The notes: a model not told the origin generated them from the sequence alone. A stretch of 32,654 bases of DNA from an uncultured Anaerobiospirillum sp. (GCA_944392765.1 CALXXU010000032.1:1-32654), one strand, 5' to 3'. Counted from the first letter of the stretch, positions 16,657 through 25,613 are shown. A program made the numbers and translations.

Positions 16657-18369
16657 CTAGAAGATAATGTGGCTTAGGCGGTGAGCGCGCAGCTCGTTGC
16701 GCTCTTCTTGGGTCAAGATCGTCATGCGGCGTTCGTCGCGCATTGAGACCTCGCGCCCCTTCTTGGCCTCAAAGTACTCCTTGAGGTAACGGTAGTCGCG
16801 GTCGCGGTGCTCCTCTTTGTTGGTCTGCATGCGCGCGTCGGCGCGGTCGATGACTTGGCGTAAGTCATCGCTGGTGGGCAGGCGCTCGCCTGTGACCGCA
16901 GGCAGCTCAAACTTGGCCTCGCCCATAGTGGCCACACCTAAGCCAAAGAACACCGGTACTGGGCGTACGTCAATAGCGCTGTGCTCGTGATGGTAGAGGT
17001 TGTTGTGCTCCCTTAGCTCGTCGATGCGCGCGGCAATGGCCGCTGCCTCCGCGTAAGGGCAGTTAGGCAACAGCACTAAGAACTCGTCGCCTGCCAGGCG
17101 CAAAATTTCACTCTTGCCCATAGTGACGTTTTCTTCATCCCCGGTGCGCAGCACCGAAGTGCTTGCCGGACTACTTGCTGCAGTGCTTGCCGCAGTGGCC
17201 TCTTGGCGTTTTAAGTCGGAGATTAAAGCCTGATCCATCGTGATGTGGGGCAGGCGGGCTTTAAGCTGATCAATATGACAGCAGGTTTGGGCGTTTTCAC
17301 TGACCGCCTGGGAGATGAGCTCGCAGGTCTTGATTAACAGGTAGTCGCCGTAGGAGTGGCCTAAGATATCGTTGGTGAGTTTTAAGCCAGTGACGTCCAC
17401 AAAGATAATCGAGAGCGGTTGGATCTTCGGGTCGATATAGCGCGCCGCTTGCTGCTGGAAGTAGTTGCGGTTGTGCAGGCCCGTCAGCGAGTCGGTGAAC
17501 ATCATGAGCTTGATGTTATCGAAGTTGCTTTGCATCAAGTTGATATTGGTGCGCGAGCCGATAATCTTGAGGGCTTGGCCTTGGGCATTGCGCTCGATCA
17601 CTAGGCCTCGGCCAATCATCCACAGATAGTGTCCGTCCTTGTGCTTGAGGCGCTGGCAGCTCTCAAAGTAATTGCCGTACTGGGGGCTTTGCGCAATCTT
17701 CTTTTGCACGATAAAGACGTCGTTATCATCAGGGTGCACGACCGTGCTCACGTACTCTTCCATCGTGCGCGGAAATTCCTGCTCGGTGTAACCCAAGATG
17801 GCATGGAATGAGGCGCTGCAAATGATCTCATCAGTTGGGGGATACCACAGGTAGAGACCATCGCCAGAGAGCTCACGAGGAATATACTCAGAATAAGGGC
17901 TGGATTCGTGCGAGATATAGCCCGTAGCATAGAGTGCAGCGCCGGTATGATCGCGCTTTAAGATCGAGCCTTGAATGACAAAAGTCTGTCCCTTATAGGG
18001 GCCGCCGTAGAGCTCAGCGCGCTCGAAGATCACGCTGCCTAAGGTGTCTTGCTTCATATTGAGCCAAAAGCGCTCAGCATCACTTGGGCTCAAGACATTA
18101 ATGACCGTTTCCACCGGGTACCAGTGATAATGATCGGGGAGATCGAGGATTTCAACGCAGGTGCGGTCAAAGAGGAATTGTCCTTTTTCGCCATTAAAGA
18201 CCCAATGTCCTAGCATCTGAAAGTAAGGCGCAAAAAGAGTGTTGCAGGCTTGTCCCTGCACACGCTCGCAGGGCTCAGCTAGATTTTCCTGGTGGCCTAA
18301 CCCGACGTCTTCAGATACGACGCGCTCATTTAGGCTCACCGTATGGGAGCTGGGATTGAGTTCGGACAT
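16657..18369 (-). CDS. PAS-PAS-GGDEF protein, probable diguanylate cyclase
   Basis: The 570-residue protein lacks a signal peptide and membrane segments, so it should be cytoplasmic. An N-terminal PAS-like part (about 45-150) is followed by a clear PAS_3-type domain (about 165-280, with VVHPDDN and a C-terminal IIGSRTNI). The GGDEF domain starts at TDSLTGLHNRNYF. The Mg/GTP motif is VDVTGLKLTNDILGH and the signature is AGDEF (426-430), a variant still found in active cyclases. About 60 residues with an Ala/Ser-rich stretch are inserted before the signature. No RxxD inhibitory site precedes it. The start has GAGGAGGAG in the ideal place. It follows the second GGDEF gene by 80 bp and is probably cotranscribed. 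Confidence 0.85.
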   Translation of the reverse strand: MSELNPSSHTVSLNERVVSEDVGLGHQENLAEPCERVQGQACNTLFAPYFQMLGHWVFNGEKGQFLFDRTCVEILDLPDHYHWYPVETVINVLSPSDAERFWLNMKQDTLGSVIFERAELYGGPYKGQTFVIQGSILKRDHTGAALYATGYISHESSPYSEYIPRELSGDGLYLWYPPTDEIICSASFHAILGYTEQEFPRTMEEYVSTVVHPDDNDVFIVQKKIAQSPQYGNYFESCQRLKHKDGHYLWMIGRGLVIERNAQGQALKIIGSRTNINLMQSNFDNIKLMMFTDSLTGLHNRNYFQQQAARYIDPKIQPLSIIFVDVTGLKLTNDILGHSYGDYLLIKTCELISQAVSENAQTCCHIDQLKARLPHITMDQALISDLKRQEATAASTAASSPASTSVLRTGDEENVTMGKSEILRLAGDEFLVLLPNCPYAEAAAIAARIDELREHNNLYHHEHSAIDVRPVPVFFGLGVATMGEAKFELPAVTGERLPTSDDLRQVIDRADARMQTNKEEHRDRDYRYLKEYFEAKKGREVSMRDERRMTILTQEERNELRAHRLSHIIF

Positions 18370-18449
18370 GGCTCCTCCTCTCGCACCAAGGCTAGGACAA
18401 CTTTAATGTTAAACGGCTAAAAACAGCGGCTCACAGCAACGACACCAGG

Positions 18450-20675
18450 TCAGAACAAGCGGCGATCGTGCAGCGAAATCGGGTGTTTGAGTTGATGCTC
18501 AATATAGGCCTGCACTAAGGTGTAATGTTCTTGGTGCGCGAGGCGCTTGTTTTGGCGCATCTGGGTGTCAGCCTCTTGCATCGCCTGATAAAAGAGCTCT
18601 TGGGCCTTCTCCTTTTCCTCTGGTTTTAGTTTACGCCCGGCGTAAGCGCTTAAGTCGACCGTTTTGGTGCCTAAGGAAAAGAATACCGGCATACGCACTG
18701 GGGCATCGCTGTTATAGGCGATAAGTGCGCCAATGAGCTTATGCACGGTTGTGCTCGCTTCGGTCTCATCGCAGTTGGGCAGGAGGCAGACAATCTCATC
18801 GCCGCTGATACGAATCAGCTCACGGTTGCGGTCAATATTGTCCTGGAACAAGAGGGCCGCCGCACACAGGAGCTTATCGCCAATGGCGTGGCCTAAGTAA
18901 TCGTTGTAAACCTTAAGCGCCGTGATATCCGCAAAGATGATCGTCAGAGGACGGTGCGCGGCGGCAATGAACTCATCTAAATGCGTGATGAGGTAGATGC
19001 GGTTCTTAAGTCCGGTCAGAATGTCGGTGAAAACGCGCGATTGCAGCTGCTCATAGCCCTCGAGTACGCGGTTGATATCGATGTTGATCCCTAAGACGCG
19101 GGTTGCACGGCCTTGCGCATCACGGCCCAGCACTTTGCCGATATATTTGGTCCAAATATAGGAATTGTTGTGGCACTTGGAGCGATAGAGCAGCTCATAG
19201 TTGTCACCATGGGCGGGGCTGTCTAAGACCTCGCTTGACTTGTGGATCGTCGCCAGATCATCGGGGTGAATGACCATTTGCTCCCATTCTTGCTTCTTTT
19301 CAGGCAGTTCTGAATCCTTGAAGCTGTAGCCTAACATGGTTAAGTAATTGCGCCCGTAAACGCATTTGTTGGTCGGGATAATCCAGTCAAAGCTGGCCGA
19401 GTCCGTAACCATGTGCGGTACCAGCTCAAAGAGGTTCGAGGCAACGCGGGTAAAGGTCACCACGATATGGCTTAACTTGCCCAGCTCGAACAGGCCACTG
19501 AACTTCACATAGAGCTTAGTGCCTGCATAAGCGCCATGGCGCAAGATGACGAAAAACGAGGCACGGTCGCCGTGCGGATCGATGCGATGCTCCTGCACTA
19601 AACGCTCAGCGTTAGCGCAGTCGCGTGCCGTGCCGCAAGTAGCGGCTGTCGTCATTGCGCTTACCGCTGGCGCGGCGCTCAGAGCGCCTTCCATGGCACC
19701 TACAGTGGCACCTGTAGTGGCATCTTCCGAGGCCGTAGCTTGCAGTGTAGCTTGGAGCGCAGTTTGCTCTTCAGCGCTGCCTTGCTTCATGGCAGAGGGG
19801 ATGACTAAAGGGGGCATCATGTGATGCTGCTGCTCAATACGGCAGCAATAGCCACCCTTAGGGCATGGGCTTTCATGGAGCTTGTAATTTGCTTTGCTCA
19901 TCGCCCGATCGAGCATGTCGCTGTAGCTCTGGCCACTGATGCTCAAGCTGGTTGCAGGCACGGTGCTCTCGGGTGCGTCCGGCGGCAAACTAGCACTTTC
20001 TTGCGCTAACAGCGGTTTGACCGTGCTGTGCAGCTTATAGCAATTGTAGGCATTGAGCCCATAAGGGCAAGGCAGCTTGAGCTTGCGCACATTGTGCATG
20101 CACACTTGGCTATCACGCAGCTGCTTGGTGTAGAAAAAGGCTTTGCTCTTGATCTCTGGGCCTAAGGTGCGCAAGAGTTGTTTGACGTCAACCCAAGTCT
20201 GAGCCAGCTTCGGATCTAAGTCCATCAGGCGTACCGCCCACTCATCTAAGAAGATGGCCTGCTTTTGCATGAAGACTAAAGCAAAGCCGGGCAACGCACT
20301 CTTACGCCCGGAGGCATATTGAGGCAGGATGCTGCTTGCCGCCTTGTTGGCAGGCTGGGCGCTGCTCTCAGCTGCTTGAGCCAGCTCCAGGAGTTGATCG
20401 GGGATAACCTGGGGCTCTAAGCCTAGGGCTTTACTGGCACGCTCAGCGCGTGTGAGACGGCCCTCACGGCCTTGGCCATGGGCATTAGGGGCAAAGGTGC
20501 TAGGCTGAGGGTGCGCGCAATCCTCTCGCTTCTGTGAAGTTGAAGCAAGATCAGTCGCTTGCGACCTAATGTTTTGAGCTTTTTCCTGATCTTGGAACGA
20601 TATCATCCCCGTACACCGCCCAAACAAATTGATAGCACCGATGGATCGGTCGTTAGTACCCTTTTTAGAGCACAT
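18450..20675 (-). CDS. Cys-rich PAS-GGDEF protein
   Basis: The 741-residue protein has a long, partly low-complexity N-terminal half with cysteine clusters (CPYGLNAYNC, CPKGGYCC, CGTARDC). These could bind zinc or an Fe-S cluster. A PAS domain (about 425-545, VIHPDD, ending VLGINIDIN) and a GGDEF domain (TDILTGLKNRIYL onward) follow. The signature is SGDEI (624-628), further from consensus than its neighbour's AGDEF, so activity is doubtful and it may be a sensor or partner. The Mg motif ADITALKVYNDYLGH is intact in outline. The start is uncertain. ATG 20675 is only about 6 nt from the predicted transcription start, with GGAG very close. ATG 20606 is the alternative but lacks a good site. Confidence 0.8.
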   Translation of the reverse strand: MCSKKGTNDRSIGAINLFGRCTGMISFQDQEKAQNIRSQATDLASTSQKREDCAHPQPSTFAPNAHGQGREGRLTRAERASKALGLEPQVIPDQLLELAQAAESSAQPANKAASSILPQYASGRKSALPGFALVFMQKQAIFLDEWAVRLMDLDPKLAQTWVDVKQLLRTLGPEIKSKAFFYTKQLRDSQVCMHNVRKLKLPCPYGLNAYNCYKLHSTVKPLLAQESASLPPDAPESTVPATSLSISGQSYSDMLDRAMSKANYKLHESPCPKGGYCCRIEQQHHMMPPLVIPSAMKQGSAEEQTALQATLQATASEDATTGATVGAMEGALSAAPAVSAMTTAATCGTARDCANAERLVQEHRIDPHGDRASFFVILRHGAYAGTKLYVKFSGLFELGKLSHIVVTFTRVASNLFELVPHMVTDSASFDWIIPTNKCVYGRNYLTMLGYSFKDSELPEKKQEWEQMVIHPDDLATIHKSSEVLDSPAHGDNYELLYRSKCHNNSYIWTKYIGKVLGRDAQGRATRVLGINIDINRVLEGYEQLQSRVFTDILTGLKNRIYLITHLDEFIAAAHRPLTIIFADITALKVYNDYLGHAIGDKLLCAAALLFQDNIDRNRELIRISGDEIVCLLPNCDETEASTTVHKLIGALIAYNSDAPVRMPVFFSLGTKTVDLSAYAGRKLKPEEKEKAQELFYQAMQEADTQMRQNKRLAHQEHYTLVQAYIEHQLKHPISLHDRRLF

Positions 20676-20687
20676 AACTCCAACCTA

Positions 20688-20693
20688 ATTATA
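20688..20693 (-). promoter_or_regulatory. -10 element for the GGDEF pair
   Basis: A perfect TATAAT on the minus strand lies 12 bp upstream of the longest start of the Cys-rich GGDEF gene. No good -35 is seen. If used, the mRNA is almost leaderless for ATG 20675 and has about 75 nt of leader for ATG 20606. Confidence 0.45.
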
Positions 20694-21209
20694 AGACTAA
20701 GATAAGTTGGGACGGGTCTTGATGCCCAGAAAAAGCCAAAATTTTGAGCTATGGCTAGAATTTGCACCATGACGCACGCCCATAGTTATGCCTTGTTTTG
20801 GTTCAAAAAAACAACTCGCTCTGGGCTTTGATTCACGGCGATTTTAGGATTTTTGCACCAACTTGAGCGCAAATCTGGGGGCGATCAGCGCGGCAGCTTG
20901 AGGCTGCCGCTTGCACCTTGTCGCTTGCTCTGTTTTGGTGCAGCGAGTTCGCAGTTATGGTTCCAGAAAACGTCCTGGGGAGTGCTGCTGGGGGCGGCGC
21001 GCAGTGGTGGCGCCGGGGGTTGCTTGCAGTGGTAGCGCCGCGCAGTGGTAGCGCCGGGGGATGCTTGCAGTGGTAGCGCTGGGGGATGCGCACAGTGATA
21101 GCGCCGAGGGCTGCTTGCAGTGGCAGTGCCGGGGGCTGCTTGCAGTGGCAGCGCCGGGGGCTGCTTGCAGTGGCAGCGCCGGGGGCATCTGTGCTCTGAG
21201 GCATGGGCT
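20694..21209. other. Non-coding gap with hairpin and 25-bp array
   Basis: There is no supported gene. A perfect 8-bp hairpin GCGGCAGC/GCTGCCGC with a 5-nt loop lies at 20890-20910, without a U-tract. The 25-bp array fills 21001-21187. The open frames over it are repeat artefacts. Confidence 0.5.
21001..21187. repeat. 25-bp tandem array, about seven copies
   Basis: CAGTG recurs at 21002, 21027, 21043, 21068, 21093, 21118, 21143 and 21168. The spacing is 25 bp except for one 16-bp truncated unit. The unit reads roughly GCTTGCAGTGGCAGCGCC followed by GGGGGCT. Copies near 21118-21187 are nearly identical, which suggests recent expansion there. Confidence 0.95.
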
Positions 21210-21234
21210 AAAAAGCCCCTCTTGAGAGGGGCTT
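21210..21234 (-). terminator. Terminator of the protease/7TM/ATP-grasp operon
   Basis: On the minus strand AAGCCCCTC pairs with GAGGGGCTT over a 4-nt loop, followed by TTT. It lies 12 bp after the ATP-grasp stop codon. Confidence 0.85.
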
Positions 21235-21245
21235 GGGGCGCTCTA

Positions 21246-22214
21246 TTAGTGGTAGACGCCAAAGTGCTCCTTGGCAAAGGCGACCTTGGCCTCAATGCTC
21301 ATATTGGATTTGCGATTGAGCGCTTCGATGAGGCGCAGGCGCGGTAAGAGGCCCGCGTTATTGGCGGTTTGAATCGCCATGCCGGGGCGGGCGTTGAGCT
21401 CTAAGAGCATCGGTCCTCGGTACTTATCGAGCACGATATCGGTGCCGATATAGCCCAGGCCTGACATGTCATAGCACGAAGACGCCAGATGCAGCACCTC
21501 GTCCCATTGCGGTACGCGCAGCTGGTAGAGATCTTTATTGGTGTCAGGGTGGAACTCAATCGGCTCATTGTGCTGCACCGCACGCACCGCGCGCCCGGTA
21601 CGAATGTCGATGCCCACGCCAACGGCACCTTGGTGCAAATTGGCCTTACCGTCGGAGGCGGCGGTGGACAAGCGCATCATGCACATTACCGGAAAGCCTT
21701 GGAACACAATCACGCGCGTGTCGGGCACGCCTTCATAGCTGTAGCCCTCGAAGCACGGGTCAAAGTGAATTAAGTCTTCAATCAAGGCAAAGTCAGGCTT
21801 GCCACCTAAGGAGAAAAGCCCGGCTAGGATATTGGAGACATGGCGGCGCAGGTCATGAGAGTTGATGACCTGACCTGAGGCTTTGACAAAGTGCTTGCCC
21901 TCGCGCCCGGTGATCACCAAGATGCCCTTACCGCCCGAGCCCTGCGCGGGTTTAATGCAGAACTCGGTTCTATCGCCGATGATATCGACGATATGCTGGG
22001 CCTCCACCTGGTTGCGCACCGAGCCCACCAAGTTCGGCGTATTGACGTGGTGCGCCAGCGCCATTTGCTTGGTTAAGAGCTTGTTATCGACCAAGGGGTA
22101 GAGCTTACGCTTGTTATAGCGGCCGATATAGTTCACGTTGCGTTGGTTCATGCCCATGATGCCCATGGACATGAGTTTAAACGGACTCGTGTACTGCGAT
22201 AAAAAGCCGAACAT
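21246..22214 (-). CDS. RimK-like ATP-grasp ligase (alpha-L-glutamate ligase-like)
   Basis: The 322-residue ATP-grasp enzyme belongs to the RimK-related group always found with the 7TM transglutaminase-like protein. The ATP-binding strand and loop are KPAQGSGGKGILVI (about 89-102). Acidic metal ligands lie near the C-terminus in ELNARPG (about 273-279). It lacks the N-terminal domain of true RimK. It probably forms an amide bond between a carboxylate and an amino acid or peptide, but the substrate is unknown. AAGGAG sits 6 nt before the ATG and overlaps the TAG stop of the upstream gene. The 3-nt gap indicates translational coupling. It is the last gene of the operon, before the terminator at 21210. 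Confidence 0.88.
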   Translation of the reverse strand: MFGFLSQYTSPFKLMSMGIMGMNQRNVNYIGRYNKRKLYPLVDNKLLTKQMALAHHVNTPNLVGSVRNQVEAQHIVDIIGDRTEFCIKPAQGSGGKGILVITGREGKHFVKASGQVINSHDLRRHVSNILAGLFSLGGKPDFALIEDLIHFDPCFEGYSYEGVPDTRVIVFQGFPVMCMMRLSTAASDGKANLHQGAVGVGIDIRTGRAVRAVQHNEPIEFHPDTNKDLYQLRVPQWDEVLHLASSCYDMSGLGYIGTDIVLDKYRGPMLLELNARPGMAIQTANNAGLLPRLRLIEALNRKSNMSIEAKVAFAKEHFGVYH

Positions 22215-22217
22215 GAG

Positions 22218-23927
22218 CTACTCCTTGCCCTTAGGGGCTGGGGTGTCTAGCTTTTGATCCTCTGGCTTTTGCGCTTCGGCCTTTTGATCCGCAGCTTTTT
22301 GCCCTTGCGTGATAGTGTCAAAGGCGCGAGGGTTGCTCTTTAAAGTGTTGAGCTCACGCTTTAAGCGCACGTACTCAGGCTCGGTCTCATCGCCGTTGCG
22401 GTGGGCATTGATTTGCTCGACTAAAGGCTTGAAGCGCTTTAACTCGCTTAAGCGGAAGCCGGTGTAATTACCCATAATCAGCACTAAGGCTAAGATGACC
22501 AGCTGGAGACCTAAGAAGTTAAAGGTCAGGTGCTGGATAATGAGGCTGTCCATCGCAATGAAAGCGCAGATTGCCACAAAGAGCGAACCGCCACCTTGCT
22601 TTAATACTTCCTTGTAGCCCTCTTCCTCCCAGAGAATCGACATACGCTCGATCGTCCACGAGAGAATAATCATAGGGAAGAAGGTGACCTTGATGCCCTC
22701 GGTTAAGCCGATCTTGTAGGTCAAAAGCGAGATGGCGCCAATAATGCCGATCACCACGATAATGACCGCTGAGATACGCGCCACCAGCAAGAGGTTTAAG
22801 TGCGAAAGCCACGAACGCACCACCAGGCCAATGCAGACAATCGAGACGAAGCCGATCAGGCCCACTAAGAGCGAGGTCTGCAAGAAGGCCATCGCAATCA
22901 GCACCGGCATAAAGGTACCGGAGGTCTTGATGCCGATAATGACGCGCAAGAAGACTACGATAATAACGCCGATCGGTAAGAGCAAGATGCCCTTGAATAA
23001 GGACTGCTCCTCAAGTGGCAAGGACTCAATCGATAAGGAAACGACATCGTTGCCTTGGGCTTGCTCGGTCATAACCTTGAGCAGACCCGCCTGAGCTACC
23101 GGTACCGAGCTTCTAATCGTGGTAAAGGACAGACGAGCGTTCTTACCGCCTTGCACGTCTAAGCGCGAGCCGCCGTTAGCGTTCCAAATCAGCTGGTTTG
23201 GACGGATGCCGCTGGTGCCGCTGACCGGATCAAAGATTTCGTAGTGGGTGCCCTCAAAGACCGCAATGCGTGGGGTTAAGGTGCGGTTACGACGGCCGTC
23301 CTCGAGATCGAGTACCTCTACGATGCGGGCTGGGATCTTGGCATAGTGCAGGATATTGAGAATAAGCTCTGGGCGCGAGAAGTTCTGACTCAGTAAGGAG
23401 TAAATCTCCGACTGCCGCTCTAACTCTGCGATCACCTGGACGGTAAAGGAGAAAGGATCGGCCGAGCGCTCACGGGCCGAGGCGACAATGGCGCCGATCG
23501 CTGTGGCATAAGGCTCTTCGATCACAACCTCAGGGATGCTTGGCACAATCATGGCCGAGCCTTGGGCGTTAGGATCGGACAAGAACTCACCACGATAGTA
23601 GAGCGTTTGCAGACCAACTGGATTGCGCTTAGTCCACTCGACATAGGAGCTGTTTTGGCGCTGGAGGTAGGTTGCACCATAGCCAATCGAGGCCGTGGTT
23701 TGACTCAGCTGGAAAAAGTTAGGCTGAATATCTGGAATGACCAAGTCCACGGTCGCTGGCCCTGAACCGGTTGGCTCAAATTCGACCTTAGCCTCGACTT
23801 GCCAGACGACGCGTTGCTCGCCGGGCAAGAACGGAATTTCAAAAGTTACGTGTTGGTAGGCCATCAACAGCAGGCCCGCGATAAAGAGCGCTGCGGTGAC
23901 CAGATAGAACACACCACGTGAAACCAT
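22218..23927 (-). CDS. Inactive-transglutaminase 7TM membrane protein
   Basis: The 569-residue membrane protein has an N-terminal transmembrane helix (about 5-24). A periplasmic domain follows, with a transglutaminase-like fold around 140-260 that lacks the catalytic Cys, hence the family name. Six or seven membrane helices follow (about 315-500: GILLLPIGVIIVVF, VARISAVIIVVIGIIGA and others). The C-terminal cytoplasmic tail is charged and ends in Lys/Glu/Gln/Pro repeats. In comparative genomics this family accompanies an ATP-grasp ligase and a retropepsin-like protease, exactly as here. It presumably links periplasmic sensing or substrate binding to the cytoplasmic ligase. AAGGGG 8 nt before the ATG overlaps the end of the protease gene, 11 bp away. 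Function is inferred from family context only. Confidence 0.87.
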   Translation of the reverse strand: MVSRGVFYLVTAALFIAGLLLMAYQHVTFEIPFLPGEQRVVWQVEAKVEFEPTGSGPATVDLVIPDIQPNFFQLSQTTASIGYGATYLQRQNSSYVEWTKRNPVGLQTLYYRGEFLSDPNAQGSAMIVPSIPEVVIEEPYATAIGAIVASARERSADPFSFTVQVIAELERQSEIYSLLSQNFSRPELILNILHYAKIPARIVEVLDLEDGRRNRTLTPRIAVFEGTHYEIFDPVSGTSGIRPNQLIWNANGGSRLDVQGGKNARLSFTTIRSSVPVAQAGLLKVMTEQAQGNDVVSLSIESLPLEEQSLFKGILLLPIGVIIVVFLRVIIGIKTSGTFMPVLIAMAFLQTSLLVGLIGFVSIVCIGLVVRSWLSHLNLLLVARISAVIIVVIGIIGAISLLTYKIGLTEGIKVTFFPMIILSWTIERMSILWEEEGYKEVLKQGGGSLFVAICAFIAMDSLIIQHLTFNFLGLQLVILALVLIMGNYTGFRLSELKRFKPLVEQINAHRNGDETEPEYVRLKRELNTLKSNPRAFDTITQGQKAADQKAEAQKPEDQKLDTPAPKGKE

Positions 23928-23938
23928 GCCACTACCCC

Positions 23939-25198
23939 TTATTCGTTGTCGCTTTCTTCAATTACTGGCTCAGCAGCCTGAGACTTGTTCTGAGGCTCGG
24001 TTTTAGGCTCTTTGCTTTGGTCAGCAGCAGACTGGTCAGCTGCATCCTTATTGTCAGCGCCAGCTTGCTGGTCAGCGGCATCCTGAGCCGGAGCATCAGG
24101 CTGAGCGAGCTTGGTGCGTACGACCGGCAGTGCGTTTTCCGAGTTGGTGCCGAGGTTGGCGCCATAGGAGCGCGACGGATGAGCGATTTGACCTGCCGAG
24201 GAGGCATGCTTTTGCTTGAACTCAGCGTTCGGATCCTTGCCTGCCTTCATCGCAGCTTCATAGTCGTCCTTGTTCAAGATTAAGTAGGTATCCTTGTTGC
24301 GCCCTTGGATGTGGTCACGGGCCACGTCCACTACCGCAATGTCCTGGATTAAGGTACGACCAATGAGCAGTGGGTACTGCATGTGAGTGCGGTCGGTTAA
24401 AGTGAACTCACTCTTGGTTGAGAAAGAGCCGATCTTCAAGTTTAAGGACACCACGATACGCTCGGTTAAGGTGTTCTTGGAAGATTGGCGGATCTGCGAG
24501 GTACGTACGTATGGGGCCTCGACTTCAAAACTTTGGTCATTGGCCTCGATGGTGAAACGGTACCAGCGCTTACCATTGCGCTCAAACTCGGTGATATTTT
24601 TGGCCGAGATCGACGATACCGCCGCACCGGTGTCGATACGGGCGTCAAAGGTAGCATCGGCTTCCTTGATGTAGATGTACTCGTCTTCGCCTAAATACAT
24701 CTTGCCATCAGGAGTTTGCAAGTCGTAATTGCGCAGCGGTTTAATTTCGGTTGCCTCATCTGGAGTAAGGATCAAGTGTTGATCGTAGAGACTGTCGACC
24801 AAGGATTGGTTCTGACGGCGCAAAGCCTTGAGCTCTTTTAACAGGGAACGACGAAAAGCGTCATTGTCCTCGCGTTGGCCCACCAGCTCCGCTTGCAGAC
24901 GGCCTAAGTTGGCACGCTGCCCCGAGAGCTCTTCATTGATGCTTTGGATTTGGCCCTTCATCTCAATGAGGCGCTCACTATTATTTTGGCTACTTTCTTG
25001 AGCGCTTTTTGCGGCCTGGATCGCGTCGTTGACTTCAGCTTCAGTAGGTGCAGCTAGCGCTGAGCTACTCATCACAACTAAGCTGCTCACCACTGCCGAG
25101 CTGCTAATTAGCAGTGCCATGCCTAGGCTCTGTATGATGCGGGCAAGAGAAGCGCCACTGCGGGCGCGTGTTAAAGCAAAATCAGCTGCAAAAGACAT
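23939..25198 (-). CDS. Retropepsin-like protease (ATP-dependent zinc protease family)
   Basis: The 419-residue protein has a long N-terminal signal: a basic start, then a hydrophobic stretch of about residues 22-47 ending ALA/AP. It is therefore periplasmic or lipid-anchored outside the membrane. A coiled-coil rich segment (about 55-135) precedes the protease domain. The domain has the aspartic motif ARIDTGAAVSSIS with D189 and the second conserved piece YPLLIGRTLIQD. Database names call the family a zinc protease, but the sequence is retropepsin-like. The C-terminal ~70 residues are disordered and acidic (Ala/Asp/Gln). As first gene of the trio it has AAGGGA before the ATG and a -10-like TATACT about 80 bp upstream. 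A role in processing what the ATP-grasp ligase adds is inference. Confidence 0.85.
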   Translation of the reverse strand: MSFAADFALTRARSGASLARIIQSLGMALLISSSAVVSSLVVMSSSALAAPTEAEVNDAIQAAKSAQESSQNNSERLIEMKGQIQSINEELSGQRANLGRLQAELVGQREDNDAFRRSLLKELKALRRQNQSLVDSLYDQHLILTPDEATEIKPLRNYDLQTPDGKMYLGEDEYIYIKEADATFDARIDTGAAVSSISAKNITEFERNGKRWYRFTIEANDQSFEVEAPYVRTSQIRQSSKNTLTERIVVSLNLKIGSFSTKSEFTLTDRTHMQYPLLIGRTLIQDIAVVDVARDHIQGRNKDTYLILNKDDYEAAMKAGKDPNAEFKQKHASSAGQIAHPSRSYGANLGTNSENALPVVRTKLAQPDAPAQDAADQQAGADNKDAADQSAADQSKEPKTEPQNKSQAAEPVIEESDNE

Positions 25199-25299
25199 CA
25201 GCTCTAATCCCTTCCAAGGATGATGGAAATTTGTGTGCTCCCAAGGAGCGTTTGCGCTTCAAAGAAAAGCTTTAAGTATAGCCCAAAGCGCACGGGCCC

Positions 25300-25374
25300 G
25301 GCGCCTCAGGGCAAAATCTGCCTCGGCGCCTTAAGGCAAAATCTGCACGGCGCCTTAGGGCAAAATCTGCGCCG
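25300..25374. repeat. 24/25-bp tandem repeat, three copies
   Basis: GCGCC starts copies at 25301, 25326 and 25350. Each unit carries GGCAAAATCTGC. The spacings are 25 and 24 bp. Confidence 0.8.
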
Positions 25375-25424
25375 TTAGACCGACCAAGGTCCAAAAAGTT
25401 AAGTTTAAGCTGTAAGACACAGCG

Positions 25425-25441
25425 TCACATTAGGAATGTGA
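25425..25441. promoter_or_regulatory. Perfect inverted repeat TCACATT-AGG-AATGTGA
   Basis: Seven-base arms surround a 3-nt centre. The arms are CRP-like half sites but in the opposite order (TCACA then TGTGA), so it is not a CRP site. It may be an operator for another regulator between two divergent genes. Confidence 0.4.
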
Positions 25442-25572
25442 GCTAGCGCAAGAAAAGATAAGTGCTCGCGCGCGGATTTGTTTTCGCACCGCGCTGATGG
25501 CTGCAAGCCTAGCGGCCCCAAGGTCACGCTTATTACCGCAAGATTTGCAAACGGACTCACTGTGGTGCACAG

Positions 25573-25613
25573 CGTGACTAAGATCACAATTGCATCGGGG
25601 TATTTGCTATATT
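25573..25613 (+). promoter_or_regulatory. CRP-like site and extended -10 for the permease
   Basis: CGTGA-CTAAGA-TCACA (25573-25588) matches the CRP consensus at 9 of 10 core bases. An extended -10 TGC-TATATT lies at 25606-25613. The site is centred 27.5 bp before the -10, close to a class II position (about -40 from the start). Activation of the permease gene by cAMP-CRP is likely but inferred. Confidence 0.65.

Larger units (their letters stand above)
25199..25572. other. Divergent gap between protease operon and permease
   Basis: No gene is supported. It holds a 5-bp hairpin near 25236-25250 in the protease leader, the repeat at 25300-25374, and the inverted repeat at 25425-25441. Both flanking genes are transcribed away from it, so it should contain both promoters. 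Confidence 0.5.

Noticed and set aside
20833-21295. Open frames on the minus strand full of Pro/Ala/Cys/His repeats
   Set aside because: They are produced by the 25-bp array in different frames. The period is not a multiple of three and no SD site is present.
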